Notes under the pieces: model-generated | Seen by the model: only the letters and a program-made list of their open reading frames with translations | Databases searched by the model: none | Told to the model about the DNA's origin: nothing | Part shown: positions 11,891 to 23,963 of the stretch, piece after piece | Numbering within the stretch: the first letter of the stretch is position 1 | Layout: each line of letters opens with the position of its first letter | Position numbers and translations under genes: made by a program | Source: Calvatia gigantea | Taxonomy: Eukaryota; Basidiomycota; Agaricomycetes; Agaricales; Lycoperdaceae | Reading direction: 5' to 3' | Length of the DNA stretch: 64,000 nt | Assembly (NCBI GenBank): GCA_025093985.1 | Contig: JACAAK010000001.1 | Span: forward strand, 248,001-312,000

Positions 11891-12439
11891 CTGTGCTACT
11901 TAGAAACAAACCTGAACAAGGAGTGATACTCTGAACGACGGGGGACAAAACAAAGTGTGTTGTCGGCAACCCCTCCACACACAACACTACTTAAATACTA
12001 AAATATTCTCAACTCTGCTTGAATTGGCCATAAAACCAAGGAGGTACTATGCCTTCCCTTGTCCTCTGAAACACATATTATGGAGTCATAATTCGAGGAA
12101 TCACCGGTAAAAGTCCCATGGCCCCTCTCGATTCGGCGGACGAACCGATAACAAAAGTATATCTGGAGTATGAGAATAGCGCAGGAGGATGTTTATCATG
12201 ATCTCGCACCGAGTTCGGTAAGTTTCACCTTCCACTTTGACCTATCCTTCCATCGTGAGTTGACCTCGTGAGGATAGGAGCAGAGATGAAACACCTAGAA
12301 CGTGAAGGCATCGAGCACGACCAAACTGAACCATAGGTTATTCCCATATGTCGTTCCGGGGCTCTTTACGCGTTGATAGCCTAGATCATGACTCTGAATT
12401 TAGGCAGCAGCGATTGACGCGACAGCAGAGGCCTCGTCG

Positions 12440-12475
12440 CGTCTGCCTGAAGCCTAGACTTCGAGTCCCTTCGTG
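12440..12475 (+). other. tRNA-like 3' sequence, not a gene
   Basis: A TTCGAGTCC sequence (like a tRNA B box) followed by GGGCTCC occurs here. No matching 5' acceptor strand or A box was found at the right distance upstream, so it is noted only as a resemblance. Confidence 0.1.
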
Positions 12476-13453
12476 GGCTCCGGTTTGTCAATCAATATAG
12501 GCTTATACTCTCTGCAACCACGATTGACTGGAAACGAGGGTGCGCGAGCTAACACCATACTAATGGTGTAACGCGGTTATAGCCTGAGTAATTTCGTGGT
12601 GTAATAGATCCGAGTTTTCACCTCGGCCTATTTTCATTCGGTGAAAAGGGCATTTCGCCGGATATTCGAGTGTGTTGAGAAAAAAGAGTGTTTCAGAGAG
12701 TAGATTATAGACGTGAATAGGGGAGGAAGACTTAAGGAGATTGATGGAGAGATCAGAATTGCCACGCGACTCGCACGCGAGCATATTGAAACTCCGCAGC
12801 CAGGGATAAGGCCTAACGGAGGACAAGGGATTCGCCCAAGACGAGCCAATATGATGCCCAAGAACATCAGTGGAAAGTACCTGTTTCAAAATCCCCATTG
12901 AATTCGTCCTTGGATCTTGAAGACTCTGAAGAACGTGGATAATTGTCACCCGGTAGCGTGCCCCTCATTTGAGCCATCTGTGTAGATACGTGCGACAGAC
13001 AGGCCCCACCACTATCTCAGCAGGTTTAGAATAGGTTTAGAGCACGAAAACCGTACTCAATCTTGTTCCCGCATCCGACGCGGATGCTCAGGCAACATCG
13101 CTGAATAAGGTCACTCCGACCTCAGTGTATATATAAATAATTATTTGTATGGTATTTACTTTCCGATTTCCTGGCACAACTAGGACGACTGGTGAATCCT
13201 ATCTGTTCCACTGAACGCCCACTTACTGGGTACAAGAGAGGACGACCAGGACAACATATATACCATAAGCCAGACTATAAGAAGGTTTGGGAACTCCTCA
13301 TATTTAACAAAGTGATAGTGTGGAAAAGATACTTTATGAATGTTTTTGGCCCCAAGACGCAGCCGTCGAGCCATGGTGGGGATGACAGTTACGAGCAGTT
13401 CCGCCTCCGCCTTGGTATTGGCAGAGATGATAGCCTCGCATCAGGTCAACGTC

Positions 13454-13493
13454 CTTGGAGGCTTATCCCCTCCCTTGGAGGCTTGTCCCCTCC
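13454..13493. repeat. 2 x 20-bp tandem repeat
   Basis: Two adjacent copies of a 20-bp unit differ at one base (CTTGGAGGCTTATCCCCTCC and the same with TTG for TTA). A following CCAAG makes the outer ends partly palindromic with CTTGG. Confidence 0.8.
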
Positions 13494-13623
13494 AAGTGGT
13501 TTTTTATTGAAAAAAAGAATAAACGTTCAAGGGAATACTGTGGAAACTTGTGAGAATACACACTTATAGAAGAGATTGAAACAGGTCCGGAAATTGAAGT
13601 GGCAACAAGGTGAGACAAACGAA

Positions 13624-13633
13624 GTTATATAAC
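13624..13633 (+). promoter_or_regulatory. TATA-like element upstream of F-box gene
   Basis: GTTATATAAC lies about 40 nt upstream of the F-box gene ATG at 13673, a reasonable place for a fungal TATA element. Position and sequence are the only support. Confidence 0.3.
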
Positions 13634-13672
13634 ACGTTAACACTTACCTCCACTCTGAACTTTCTTCCCCTA

Positions 13673-15243
13673 ATGCTGGTAATCCACGACTTACCCCTTG
13701 AGCTTATTTCAGAAATCTCGTTGTATCTGGGTTTCGTTGACGTGATTTCACTGCGCCAAGTGTGACATCCCCTGTTCTTATATTCTTCATCTGATTGCGC
13801 GTTCAGTCGACTAGAAAACTTCGGCAGGCGACGGAAGTTCGAGCGATTTGGTGCTCGCTCGCGAACAAATACATTGCACGGCATTTCAATATTCCCTTTC
13901 CGGAGAACGGGACCATCCATACACTCAATGCTCAGAGTCTTCGTGAGTGGATATGTCCCCGCCTTGCGATTGATCAAATTTGGGGTAAAAAAGCTGTTGT
14001 CCCCACCAAACGCGTCCTCAACGTACATAAGGACGTGGTGCACATGCACCTTGTCCCTGGTGGACGTTGGCTCCTTACTTTCCGGGACACAGGACATGTC
14101 GACTTCTGCGATCTCAACTTAGAGGAGCCCGTTATTCAACCACTTTCGGAACCTGTCTCCGAGGATTTCAGTTCCAAATGGATCATCCCTCCTGTACCGT
14201 TCCACGCGATTTCGGGATACCCCCCAATTGTGCTAACGGCATCACCGGACACCCAAACACCACCTCTTACCTTTACGCTTGTCTTCAGTTTCGCCGAGTC
14301 AACATGTTAGTCATATATCATCTCCTCTCATACCTTGTAAACGAACCATTATAGATTGGAAAAGAAACCCGCCCATCCACCTTGGATGGCTTTATATCCA
14401 AAGGGTGAACCTGGCTGGAGCGGGATCGACGTCGGCCACCCTCCAAGCACGCAAGTTGTCATCAATCCCGCATCTCAGAACTAGGGCTAGCGTAACCGCA
14501 GTTGGATTGAACGGTTCTCTCGTTGCACGGTTTATCACCGTTAGCATTGCGGATAGCTGGATCGAAGTGTTCCGGTGGACAGATTGTTCGCCAAAAGAGC
14601 TCACGATTGCCACTATACGTATTGGGTACGGTGTATGTTAAACTTCCACCTTCCTTCTCTTGGACATATTCCCACCCGTTCTTTCTAGCAAACGGCCAGG
14701 GGCATTCATTTCATTGGCGAGGACCGGATCCTAGTCCTTGCTTTGTACAGGATTTACATCTACCGAATACCTCCTCTATCTCGCCTGGCCATCGATTGGG
14801 ACCTTGAGACCGGATACCACAATGATGAGGTGGTTGCGGAGCCACTGTGGGTCTATCTTCAAGATTGGAGTGGTGCCTTCCACCCTGGGTCTTTTGCATT
14901 TGACGGCACAGACTATCGGCTGGTCGTCCAGGACGAGGAGGCTATCCTCGGCTTCCACATCCCTCTCTCTTTTGATGAGCCGCCTTTCATCCAGTTCGAA
15001 ATGCCACTCCACTATTCGATGCCGAATATGAACGGCTTGTACAAAGGTTGTACTGTGTATCCGGATGGAACTATCTCCCGACTCAGATATGGATCCGATG
15101 ATGACACCGTTGGAAATTTTGTCATCCATTCAGAGTCAGACTGTTGGAAACCCACCCATTATACGTGCTTTGACGAGGAGACCGGCCGTTGTTTACTCAA
15201 GATAAAACAGGAGGTCTGGGTCCTTGATTTCTTACCCCGGTGA
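13673..15243 (+). CDS. F-box domain protein
   Basis: Four exons (13673-13759, 13807-14305, 14355-14632, 14689-15243) join in frame to 472 aa. The N-terminus reads IHDLPLELISEISLYLGFVD, a clear F-box start (LP.EL..EI..YL), split by a 47-nt intron after LRQ. The rest resembles the fast-evolving C-terminal halves of basidiomycete F-box proteins, ending with FDEETGR...VLDFLPR. Such proteins usually bind Skp1 through the F-box and recruit targets to an SCF ubiquitin ligase; the target is unknown. Degenerate copies of its C-terminus occur at 54.8-55.0 and 56.2-56.5 kb. Start choice: the ATG directly precedes the F-box. Confidence 0.8.
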
Positions 15244-16663
15244 CCCCAAGTTCAAGCTTCAAGTGTACTGTACCTGGATGTCTCTTCGCTCCCCTAAATG
15301 CCGACGTGTCCAATTTAAGTTGGTGCCTCGACTTACTCGAGTAATATCAAAAGTGACCCTCGAGGACTAGGTTAACTCTGGGTATACGGATGGCCTACAG
15401 AATGTTTGATGATGGTTCCGGTGAATACGACACACAAGTAGGACAGGTTCATATTGTTGGCGCATCGGGATCATCCTGGGCAGCGACCTCCGAGGCAGGA
15501 CTGAGCGCCTATGCCATCTCGGCTCCTGCAATTGACAGACCTTACCCGGTGTGCCGCCACAATAACAAATGACGCCACCTTAGTTGCACCTTGGTTGTCT
15601 TTACAAAGGTTACACTTCAGAACAGTAACACGGAAATCCGCGTGTCGCGGAAATTGATGTGCAAGAGTCCAGATCAGTATGTATCAACGCAGGAAGGCTC
15701 AAAGTACCCGGGTTTATCCCCATCCCTCTACAGAACTGTAGCACGAGGGCTCAGGTAATGACGAATGGAAAAAATTAAACGTCAGTGCAGAGAGTGAAGA
15801 GTCGATGTTCGAGCGTTGGAAAAGGGTCCCGGATGGGGTAACATAGACAGGTTGTCCCAAGTACATTGGGTTCTCAAGTCATCGCAATTCGTCTATGTAT
15901 GGCTTTCATTAAAGAAGGAATGGTGTTGAAAACAGAAAGGAAGGGATTCATATGGAATCACGGGAAGCCTGAATTATTAATCATTGTAAGTCGATCACTT
16001 TTAAAAGAGAACTCTTGTTTCGTCGAGTCGACACGAACCAAGCACCATGACAAGTATGCGGCTCGGCAGGTACAAATTATCAAGCAGGCCCAACACACAC
16101 GTGACAGAAATCAGGTTTAAGGCGGTCGGGTAGTTATCACGATTAGGTATTGTGCGCTGAAGGAGTTGGTACCCTATCAGACCCGCAAGGCTCCGTTTAA
16201 TTGAGTCCAAGTCCGGACAGCAAAGCTCAGCATCGCATACATGGCGCTGGTCTTGAACACGATCATCTGTCCCACATTTACCTTCTTAATAAGGATAGCC
16301 AGGGCATTTGATGAGTCCACCTCATGCAACCTCTGGGCGGAAGCACGCCTAACAATAATAGTACAATTTTTTACACCACGTTTACTCTCCTTGGGACACC
16401 TAGTTGCAACAGAATGCCATGATCACCACATGACATGCATGACGGATGGTAAGCACGCTGTGGTTTGAATCCAAAAACTGATGCTGGGCGCTGATTGTTA
16501 TAACCATCCTTGAAAGCTCTAATTTTGTTCACACCAAAACTGATGCGTCATCACAAGCAGCTCAACCCGGAAGTCCGCATGAGGATTTAGTGGGAAAAGC
16601 GAGAATGGGAGGGAAGTAATTTGACCCAGGAGTCCAGGCAATAAAAAAGGAATCAGCAAAAGC

Positions 16664-16801
16664 CAGGGTTATAGCTACAACGAGGACACGGAAGGCATTT
16701 GAACCACACGAGTGTTCCAGTAGGAGTAAAAGGTCCGGATAAGTCGCCCGGTTCTGGTGGGGTTTGAGTTTGGGTATCACAGGGTATAGGGGGATCAGAA
16801 C
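16664..16801 (+). repeat. diverged direct repeat, copy 1
   Basis: The core TAGCTACAACGAG-ACAC then ACGAGTGTTCCAGT recurs at 17345-17402. Beyond that a weaker match continues (GTTTGAG..GGTATC.CAGGG...GGGGGAT). No coding signal is seen; it could be a fragment of an unknown repeat family. Confidence 0.6.
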
Positions 16802-16907
16802 AAGCCAAAGAAGTAAAAGCAACAACGAGAAGTGGAGGTGCTTAGACGGCGAAATGAGCCATAATCGCCGCATGAAAGTATGTCGTGGCACGGTAGATAC
16901 TCCTGAC

Positions 16908-16931
16908 GCCTGATCGCCTGATCGCCTGATC
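16908..16931 (+). repeat. 3 x 8-bp tandem repeat (GCCTGATC)
   Basis: Three perfect adjacent copies of GCCTGATC are visible. No associated gene feature is seen. Confidence 0.85.
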
Positions 16932-17344
16932 ATCGCCGAAATCCCTCTGAAGTTCGTGATTCATTTCTTGTCAAACACATTTCATTCCAGCCGATGGGCT
17001 AAGTATCACGTCTCTACAGCAATATCATAATTATGGGGATCACACAACGCCCAAATGTCCGTGTAATATAAAGCGCTCGTCATCAAGACTAAAGCTAAAG
17101 ATATACAACAGGCGAAGCTCGAAGAGCAGGGAGGGGGGACAAGGAGCTAGTTAGTACGTAGAAGGGCGGGGGGGTAGTAAAACAAGCACAAATAGAAAAA
17201 CGGAAAGTGGGGAGTGGAGTATATACTGGAGAGAGACTAAGAGGAGAAGAAGGGGTTCGAGTAAGTACAGACAATTTAAAAAAAAAGGGAGCATCGGAGG
17301 GACGTCGAGTTTGTCAACGTGGTAGCAGTTAATTCCACCACGTA

Positions 17345-17525
17345 GGGTATAAAGCTACAACGAGAACACACGAGGGGGTCCTTTAACCATACGAGTGTTC
17401 CAGTGATCCAGATAAATTAGCCGTCCCAAGAGATAGGTCGGAGGCGTGGGATATAAATAAGCAGCAGGTCCTCGGGCGGAGAGGGCGGAGGTTTAAGGTA
17501 TCGCAGGGCGGAGGGGGATAAAACG
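17345..17525 (+). repeat. diverged direct repeat, copy 2
   Basis: Second copy of the repeat at 16664-16801, in the same orientation about 680 bp downstream. It shares the AAGCTACAACGAGAACAC and ACGAGTGTTCCAGT blocks and is followed by similar purine-rich sequence. Confidence 0.6.
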
Positions 17526-17736
17526 GGACAGAGAAGGGGGACGAGTCACAGAGAGAAGCAAGTCAGGAGGATACGGAGAAGGGGATAAAAGAGGAGAAAG
17601 AACAAGACGGAGGTACAAGGAGGGGGTAGAGAGCAAAAAAAAAAAGGGACGACGGCATCTAAAAGAAGGGGAAGAGAAAAAAAAGAAACTGGCCAAAATC
17701 AAAAACGAAACACACGAACGAAAAGTGGGACACCAC

Positions 17737-20700
17737 TTAATCCCAATCAATAGCCATACCCCCCGGACCCGTCGCAATCCCGATCCCGCGATCCGCCTCC
17801 CTCCTCAACCACTTCAACGCAACCTTATCATCCCTCAAATACGGACTCAACACATCCCAACATCTCTGATTATGTTCCTTCAACCACGACTTTTCCTCCT
17901 TTGTCAACATAGACTCTTTCACCATACGCGTTTGGATAGGGACGCATGTGAGTCGTTCGAACCCAAGCCAGACGTCGCCATTGTATTCATATTTGGTTTT
18001 GACGCGTTTGACGACGAGGGCTGATTCGATGCGGATGCCCCATTTGCCTTCGACGTCTATGTGCAAGTGAGTTAGAAGTTGGTTGCTGAGGATGGGTGGA
18101 TGTGGACTTACAGAATCCGGGTTCATTGGTGATGACGTGTCCTGGCATGAGCGGCACGTTGCTGCTGAACCCGTGCTCTCCTTCATGTACGGTCAAGAAC
18201 GAGCCGAATCCGTGTCCCGTTCCATGCTACAAACAATTGACGTCAATAGAAGGTACGCAAGCTCGGCAAACCCAGCAACTCACCATATAATTCAATCCAT
18301 CCTTCCATAACGCCTTTCTAGCCAACACGTCAAGTTGGAATCCGGACGTGCCTTCTGGGAATACAGCACTATCAATAGCAATCTAACAACAAAGTTAATG
18401 ATCACGCAAGAGCACGATGTGATAAGCGAAACGTACGTGGCCCTGTAAAACCCTCGTGTAAGCCTCGCTCATATCCGGCGTAGGCCTTCCAAAATGAACA
18501 GTCCTCGTGGTATCACACGTCCCATCTCTATACTGCCCTCCCGAATCACTGTAAAAAAAAAAATACCATCAACATCACCACTCTCGTTTGACCCAACCCA
18601 AAACTCACTTGAGATACGGCGTCTCCCTATCAATCATCCTCGCCGACCTCTTCTTCGGCGTATAATGCGGCAAAGCCGCATTCACACCACTAGCCGACGT
18701 CGTCTCATACGCAAGACCCATAAACTTCCTCTGTTTCATCCTAAACTCCTTAATCCTCCACGCAGCCTCCCACTCTGTAATCTCGTACCCCGAATTCAAC
18801 TTATTTTCTAACCAAGCGAGGAACTGCACGAATGCGACGCCGTCTCGGAAGTATGCATTGCGCAGGCCGTCGATTTCTGTTTCGTTTTTGATGGAGAGGA
18901 GGTATTCGACGCGATTGGGTGCGAGGGTGTAGCGGAAGTGGGTGAGCATGAGGGAGATGGCGTAGGATGTGGAGGGCGGGATTAGGAGCTTGATAAAATT
19001 GTCAGTTATAGAGACTAATTGATTATTGGAGGAAGAGAACGTACCTTTCCTTCACCCCACTCCCTCTTTCTCAAAAACGGCCAAAGATCAGTATAATTCC
19101 TCCGCTCGACACTCATTCTCTCCAAATAATTCGTAACGCTCTCATCTACTTTCGACGAATCGAGGAAGAGGACAGCTTTATCGAGGCCGATGTAGAGATA
19201 TGCATGGAACAGTGGGTTGAACGGGATATCCACACCCCGGAGATTCAAAGTCCACGCTACAAGTCACACAATTAACAAATAAAAAATAAAAAATAAAAAC
19301 AGAGAAAGCAAGACACTCACCAATACAAGCCAAATTAGTAACCAACATCCCAACATGTACCTGCTGGGGCGTCGGATCCGTCGTCTTCGAATAACTCGGT
19401 ATAGCCGGTGGCTGAGCCTTAATCCACTCTCTCAACTTATACAACTTATACGTCGCATCTTTTCCCGTGTATTCAATATTCTGAACATAAACGACTCCAC
19501 GGGGTTTGGCGGGTTTGTCTTTCCAGATGAGGTCTACGAGGTTTTGAGAGGGGAAGACGAATTTGCAGTCGATGTTGGATAGTTTGGAGTTGATCAAGGA
19601 GGCTTTTTCGTGTGAGATCATGCGGGCGTCTAGACCGATTCGTTGGCCGCGGGATAGTAGGGACTAAAATATCAACACCAGAGAGATCAGAGTGTCAGAT
19701 ATGAGATCATTCCCAGTTGTAATGATCCGAGGAGTGTGAGATGACACATACCAAAAAGAAATCGACCCAGTCTTTATGTCCTTTCCCATTATCTGAGGTA
19801 TCCCCGACCTTGACAATCTGCCAATTTCTATCTGTTTGTATGTCGGCTTGGAGCCAGTAGCGTGGATCCACGACGAGGTAGGCATGATCACGGGTGATGA
19901 TGGCCACACCAGACGTCCCAGTAAATCTACAACAAATAAAGCGTGTACACGTAAGCCACTAATAGGGAATGATGGGCGGGCGAGGTGTCGCAAAAAAAAA
20001 AACATACCCAGAGATAAATTCGCGACGTTTATCACTTGCTGCGACGTATTCGGAGCCATGGGCATCCTCGGATGGGATAATGCTAAAATGTCAAGATGAT
20101 GAGTAACCCCGTCCTAAGCACCTGCGGTTCAGGCTTCTTGGCGAGCGACAGGCGAATACTCACTAAAAATCAACATTGGCCTTCTCAATTTCCACACGGA
20201 GGTCCGCCAGTCTATCAGAAGTGTTGACACTTTCATCTATAATAGATTCGATGTCTCCTTGAATCTTGCGTTCCAAAGCGGATCCTACAAGTGTGCTGGT
20301 AGAATCTTGAGGCATGAGCGGCGGGCGAAATTTCGGTGCAGACGAACGACTGCTGGAAGAATGGTAGGTCTGTTTGGAGTCTTTACTCCTGCTAGAGGTA
20401 TGCGACCTCATAGTATCCTTCCTCTCCAAATGGTCTTGTCGTGGTGTACGTGCGGTACTCCCACTTGCGTAAGACGATTTTGAGTCCTTGCGGACAGGTG
20501 GTAGGGATTTAGGCGAACCAGAGGCTTCTTGATACACAGGCAACGGGGTATTGGTAGCATTGGACGATGTGCGTTCACGCATAGCAGCTTCAACCTCCTT
20601 CTCCTTCTTCCCTACACCCCAACCATATCCCCACTTTGACGACGTTGTGGACTTCTTGGTCCCCGTTATGGTGTTCCCCCTACTGAGTTTAGGTGGTGTC

Positions 20701-20936
20701 ATCCGCATTTCTTTAATTCCGTCGACGAAAGACGGTACGTCGTCGTATTTCTCTGAGTCAGTGCGGAATGTGAGGTTGTCAGCGACGGTAGTGACAGTGG
20801 ATGAGGATGAATAGGCGGAGGGATGGCGTGTGAGGTGAGCCTGTGGATGAGAGAGATCTGAACCGATGGAGAGTCTTCGTTTCTCCTTCTTTGAGATAAA
20901 AGGGAAGCACACGGGGGGTGGAGGAGGAGGAGGCAT
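17737..20936 (-). CDS. Xaa-Pro aminopeptidase (aminopeptidase P)
   Basis: Ten exons (20936-20164, 20082-20008, 19926-19752, 19663-19321, 19256-19045, 18988-18609, 18548-18437, 18382-18284, 18226-18112, 18056-17737) join in one frame to 867 aa. The enzyme removes an N-terminal residue that precedes proline, using two metal ions (usually Mn). From about residue 238 it is a full aminopeptidase [33 protein letters not shown]. The five expected metal ligands are Asp654 and Asp665 (in [13 protein letters not shown]), His728 (HGTGHG), Glu758 (NEPGF) and Glu772. Residues 1-237 are an added Ser/Thr/Pro/Lys-rich, low-complexity extension starting [13 protein letters not shown]; the usual enzyme is about 610 aa. 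The extension is in the first exon with the [10 protein letters not shown] start, so it belongs to this gene. Likely cytosolic; the extension's role is unknown. Confidence 0.92.
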
Positions 20937-21559
20937 GGTGTGGTCGTGGATGAAGCTAGGAGGACGTACAACTTGGGGCTTGCGGCACACCAGCCCAACG
21001 GTCCAAACAGCAGGCTAACAGCGAAGTAGTTAACGTACACAGCACAGCGCTTCGGAAAAAGAAACCTGCTGATGTAAGCCATCTCTTGACTTACCCTTTA
21101 TAATCTCCGAACCTGGCATCTTCTCAGCCCTTCCCCTTCCCTCGGCACATCGCCCCCGGAGGCCCGCGGCAAACACGAGGCAATGTCCGCATTCTCCTCA
21201 CTTGCTCACTTGGCGCTAAATGCACAGTTCCTTCCCCACACTCGCTCCCTTAGGGAATCACAAAACTAGGGTCCTTCGAGATGGCAGTCGCGATAACCCA
21301 CACACACACTGCCTCTTCTCAACAGCTGACCAGAAAAACCTCGACTGAGCCTTCCAGAAATCTCTCCCACAAAAAACCACCAAGCCTAGCCCAGAGTTTC
21401 TTCCAAGTTCTAGGTTCTCCCTTTCGCATGACTGTTGATGTTGGTGGCGCGATCAATAAGGGGGAGGTAAGCTCCCTCACATTAAGTCATTTCGCTAAAA
21501 GCCTGGGCTGAGTTCGCATGTTCGCTACCATGGATGTTGTTTGCCACAAGCCACCAGGG
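20937..21559. other. 5' flank of the aminopeptidase gene; no gene seen
   Basis: This should contain the aminopeptidase promoter. An upstream in-frame GTG at 20990 is not used as the start because an ATG lies at 20936. A TTATAAAG-like sequence on the minus strand occurs near 21100. Confidence 0.4.
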
Positions 21560-22850
21560 AGAGTTTTCCACAGCAACGAGGGTTAAGCGAAGGTTGGTGA
21601 GCAATGACCCAACTACGTAGAGTCGTTACTGGAGCAAAAATTGATAACACCACTGTGGGGCTCTGCCGGAGCATGCTGTCCCGTGCCCTTAACCCGAGTC
21701 ATACCCTGTCACTCCGGGACTGCGTAGTCAAAAATTACGCCCCTTGGCTTGCCCCAGTCAGCAGAGCCTTGGTACCTCTTGGTACTGACCGTCCTCGAGG
21801 ATAAGGCGTGATGAGCTTGATCCCATGGGCGGTCAGCGTTTCTATTCTTAGAACCACCAACACCCCCAACTTGTTCCTCTCACAACGGCATCCTCTCTGA
21901 ACGGTCCACACACACACACCCCGCTGATGGCGGTTCCCTCTCCCCAACCACGTTGTTGTCGGCTGGTTCCTTATCGAATTAAACTCAACAATAAGGCAAT
22001 AAGGTCATTAGAGACTGATATCACACATACAACGTGTATCGTACATAAGTAATTCATTCAACCCGAGTTTGTGAACAGACAGCATAATACTTAGAACGGA
22101 GTCAGAGCGGGCGACATGTGGTCGAAGCCCTCCTTTCCCCCCCCCATGTACGGAGGCTACTTGGCGGGTAGTCCGATTCGGACTTGATCTTTATTTATGC
22201 CCTTATAGCGGCCGTTCGTCTTCTTTTTTTTTCCAAACCCTGTTTGGGAGTATATCAAACATCGATGAGACGGAAGGACACTTAGTTGGGCTGGTCTTTC
22301 CCAACTGTTCACTCTCACACTGGACATTGGGGGGGACTAGATATTTATTACGGACAAAACAGCTAACGACCCCTCTAAGTAGTTATGACTTCCACTGTGT
22401 AAGTTAAGCCATCATTATTGTGATGATAACACATGCGGGATTCATCATACCCAATCTGCTTTAATTAACGCCGCAAAATCGAGCCTCGTCATACATGTAC
22501 ATGCCACAAGGACTATGCAAAACACCGCCGCTTCTCTCCAAGCGCCGAATTTAAACTTATGCATCGAGGGAGAAGTCTCCGTTTGGTCCGTCCTCACCGA
22601 GCCTCTGACCCGCACGGCCTTCCAGCAGCCTACATAGTTCTCGCTGGCGGCGAGGAACTGGTGATTACCAGATGAGTAATTACTCTTCGTTACTTACGGC
22701 TTTGCAGCAAATCATAATTAATGGTAACACGTTCATTTCATCCAGTCATTGTAATCCCTTATCCACGCCACCGCCACCCACCATAATTGATCTCATTCGC
22801 TGACTTCGCAAGTCCACAGAGAAAATCTAATAGAATCCACCTCCGGACGT
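21560..22850 (+). repeat. segmental repeat, copy A
   Basis: Non-coding block whose sequence recurs, diverged, at 25790-26980 in the same orientation. Shared blocks include the GAGGGTTAAGC start, ACTGGAGCAA, the CCTTGGTACCT segment, TGATGACGGTTCCC-like stretches, ATACGGACAA.ACAGCTA, the CCATTATTGTG block and the CCGCCACC/CATAAT block. Its end also matches 22860-23520. Relative to the minus-strand GRR1-like pseudogene it lies in the 3' flank. Confidence 0.65.
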
Positions 22851-22859
22851 TCAAGTGAC

Positions 22860-23520
22860 GCCCTTATAGCGCTCATGTGGCATCCCGTCCCACCAGATTG
22901 CGGCATCCTAACGAAATCGATCATGACTCCACCCACTATCACGTCCGTTACAAACAATCAGAAGTATGTCTGGTTATCGTCCAGTGAGCTTGCCCCGCAA
23001 AAAGCCAGTTTGTGCGAAGTTTGGGCGAAGCATCCGCACCCGCAAAATTGGGTCTCGTCATATACATACATACAACGGGGACTACGCCCAAACCCATCGC
23101 TCCTCTTCAAAGCGCCGGATTTAGAGTAAGTGCATCGAGGGAGACGGTCCGTCCTCACTGAGTACTTCCCAGCACACCACCGAAGCAATTACTCTTCATT
23201 ACTTACGGCCATAGTGCAACAAAAATCATTGGCACCATTAATGATAATGCACATTTATCTTATCCACCTCCGTAATGGCCTGATCCACCGCCACCGCCAT
23301 CTACTGCCCATAATTGAATCTACAGAGAAAATTCAACCGAACCCACCTCGTTACCCAACGGCGACCCCAACATCAGTAGTAATACTTCACCACCAACCCT
23401 ACCGTGACATTCTCTCCCACTAATTCCATCTCCCGTCTTCAGTGAGATGAGGTTTTTGGCGCCTCGGTGAAGCAGTGGACAACTCCATCTTCTGTCAGAC
23501 GTAATCGTGAGAATGGTATG
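22860..23520 (+). repeat. segmental repeat, partial copy
   Basis: Resembles the second half of copy A (22440-22850) and of copy B (26440-26980). Shared blocks are the CCGCAAAAT.G phrase, the GCATCGAGGGAGA phrase, AATTACTCTTC.TTACTTACGGC, CCACCGCCACC and ACAGAGAAAAT. It continues into sequence next to the GRR1-like pseudogene that copy B shares (GAAAT/GAAGC..AT..TCCATC.TC.GTC.GACGTAA). Confidence 0.6.
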
Positions 23521-23963
23521 CAAGTGTCTCTGCTTCAACAGTTCAAAGTATATCTTTGAGGTATGTTGTTGCCTTGTCTGAGTTGCCTCTGCTGCGATTG
23601 TGGACGCTGGGACACTTGTCATCCTCGAAGTAATTACTTTTCATTACAACTTTTCAGCGGAAGCATCGTAACACATTCATCTTATCCAGCGTTGTAATTT
23701 ATCATTCACCGTCGCCAATGTCACCACTAACCCTAAAGCCTTTCAATCTCCAAAACCTCTATCATCCGTCGAATTCATAACCTTCCCGATGCAACTCTTC
23801 GAGGAAATCCTGTAATTCCTCAAGTCCCGTTCCCGAGAAGACACACGACCTCATCTGTAGACCCAAGGAAGATTCCTTATGAACAACAACAATGAATCGA
23901 AGAGGGGCGACAACGATGACGCTTTAATAATCGAGATATCTGAAAATCAGAGAGTACTTACTG

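Larger units (their letters stand above)
11891..13623. other. intergenic; no gene supported
   Basis: This region lies between divergently transcribed genes. Short open frames exist on both strands (for example minus 12560-12949), but none shows a recognisable motif or a convincing exon chain. It contains a 2 x 20-bp tandem repeat at 13454-13493. The promoters of the transporter (left) and the F-box gene (right) should be here. Confidence 0.4.
15244..17736. other. intergenic; no gene supported
   Basis: About 2.5 kb with only short, unrecognised open frames. Purine-rich, low-complexity DNA occupies about 17100-17700. It contains a diverged direct repeat (16664-16801 and 17345-17525) and a short 8-bp tandem repeat (16908-16931). 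The 3' UTR of the aminopeptidase gene lies at the right edge. Confidence 0.45.

Noticed and set aside
12400..12475. Possible tRNA gene (TTCGAGTCC plus GGGCTCC)
   Set aside because: No complementary 5' acceptor strand or A box was found about 70 nt upstream, and no cloverleaf could be folded by eye.
20164..20990. A separate Ser-rich gene upstream of the aminopeptidase
   Set aside because: Its last codons, [10 protein letters not shown]...NVDF, are the conserved start of the aminopeptidase, and splicing at 20163 continues [10 protein letters not shown] in phase.
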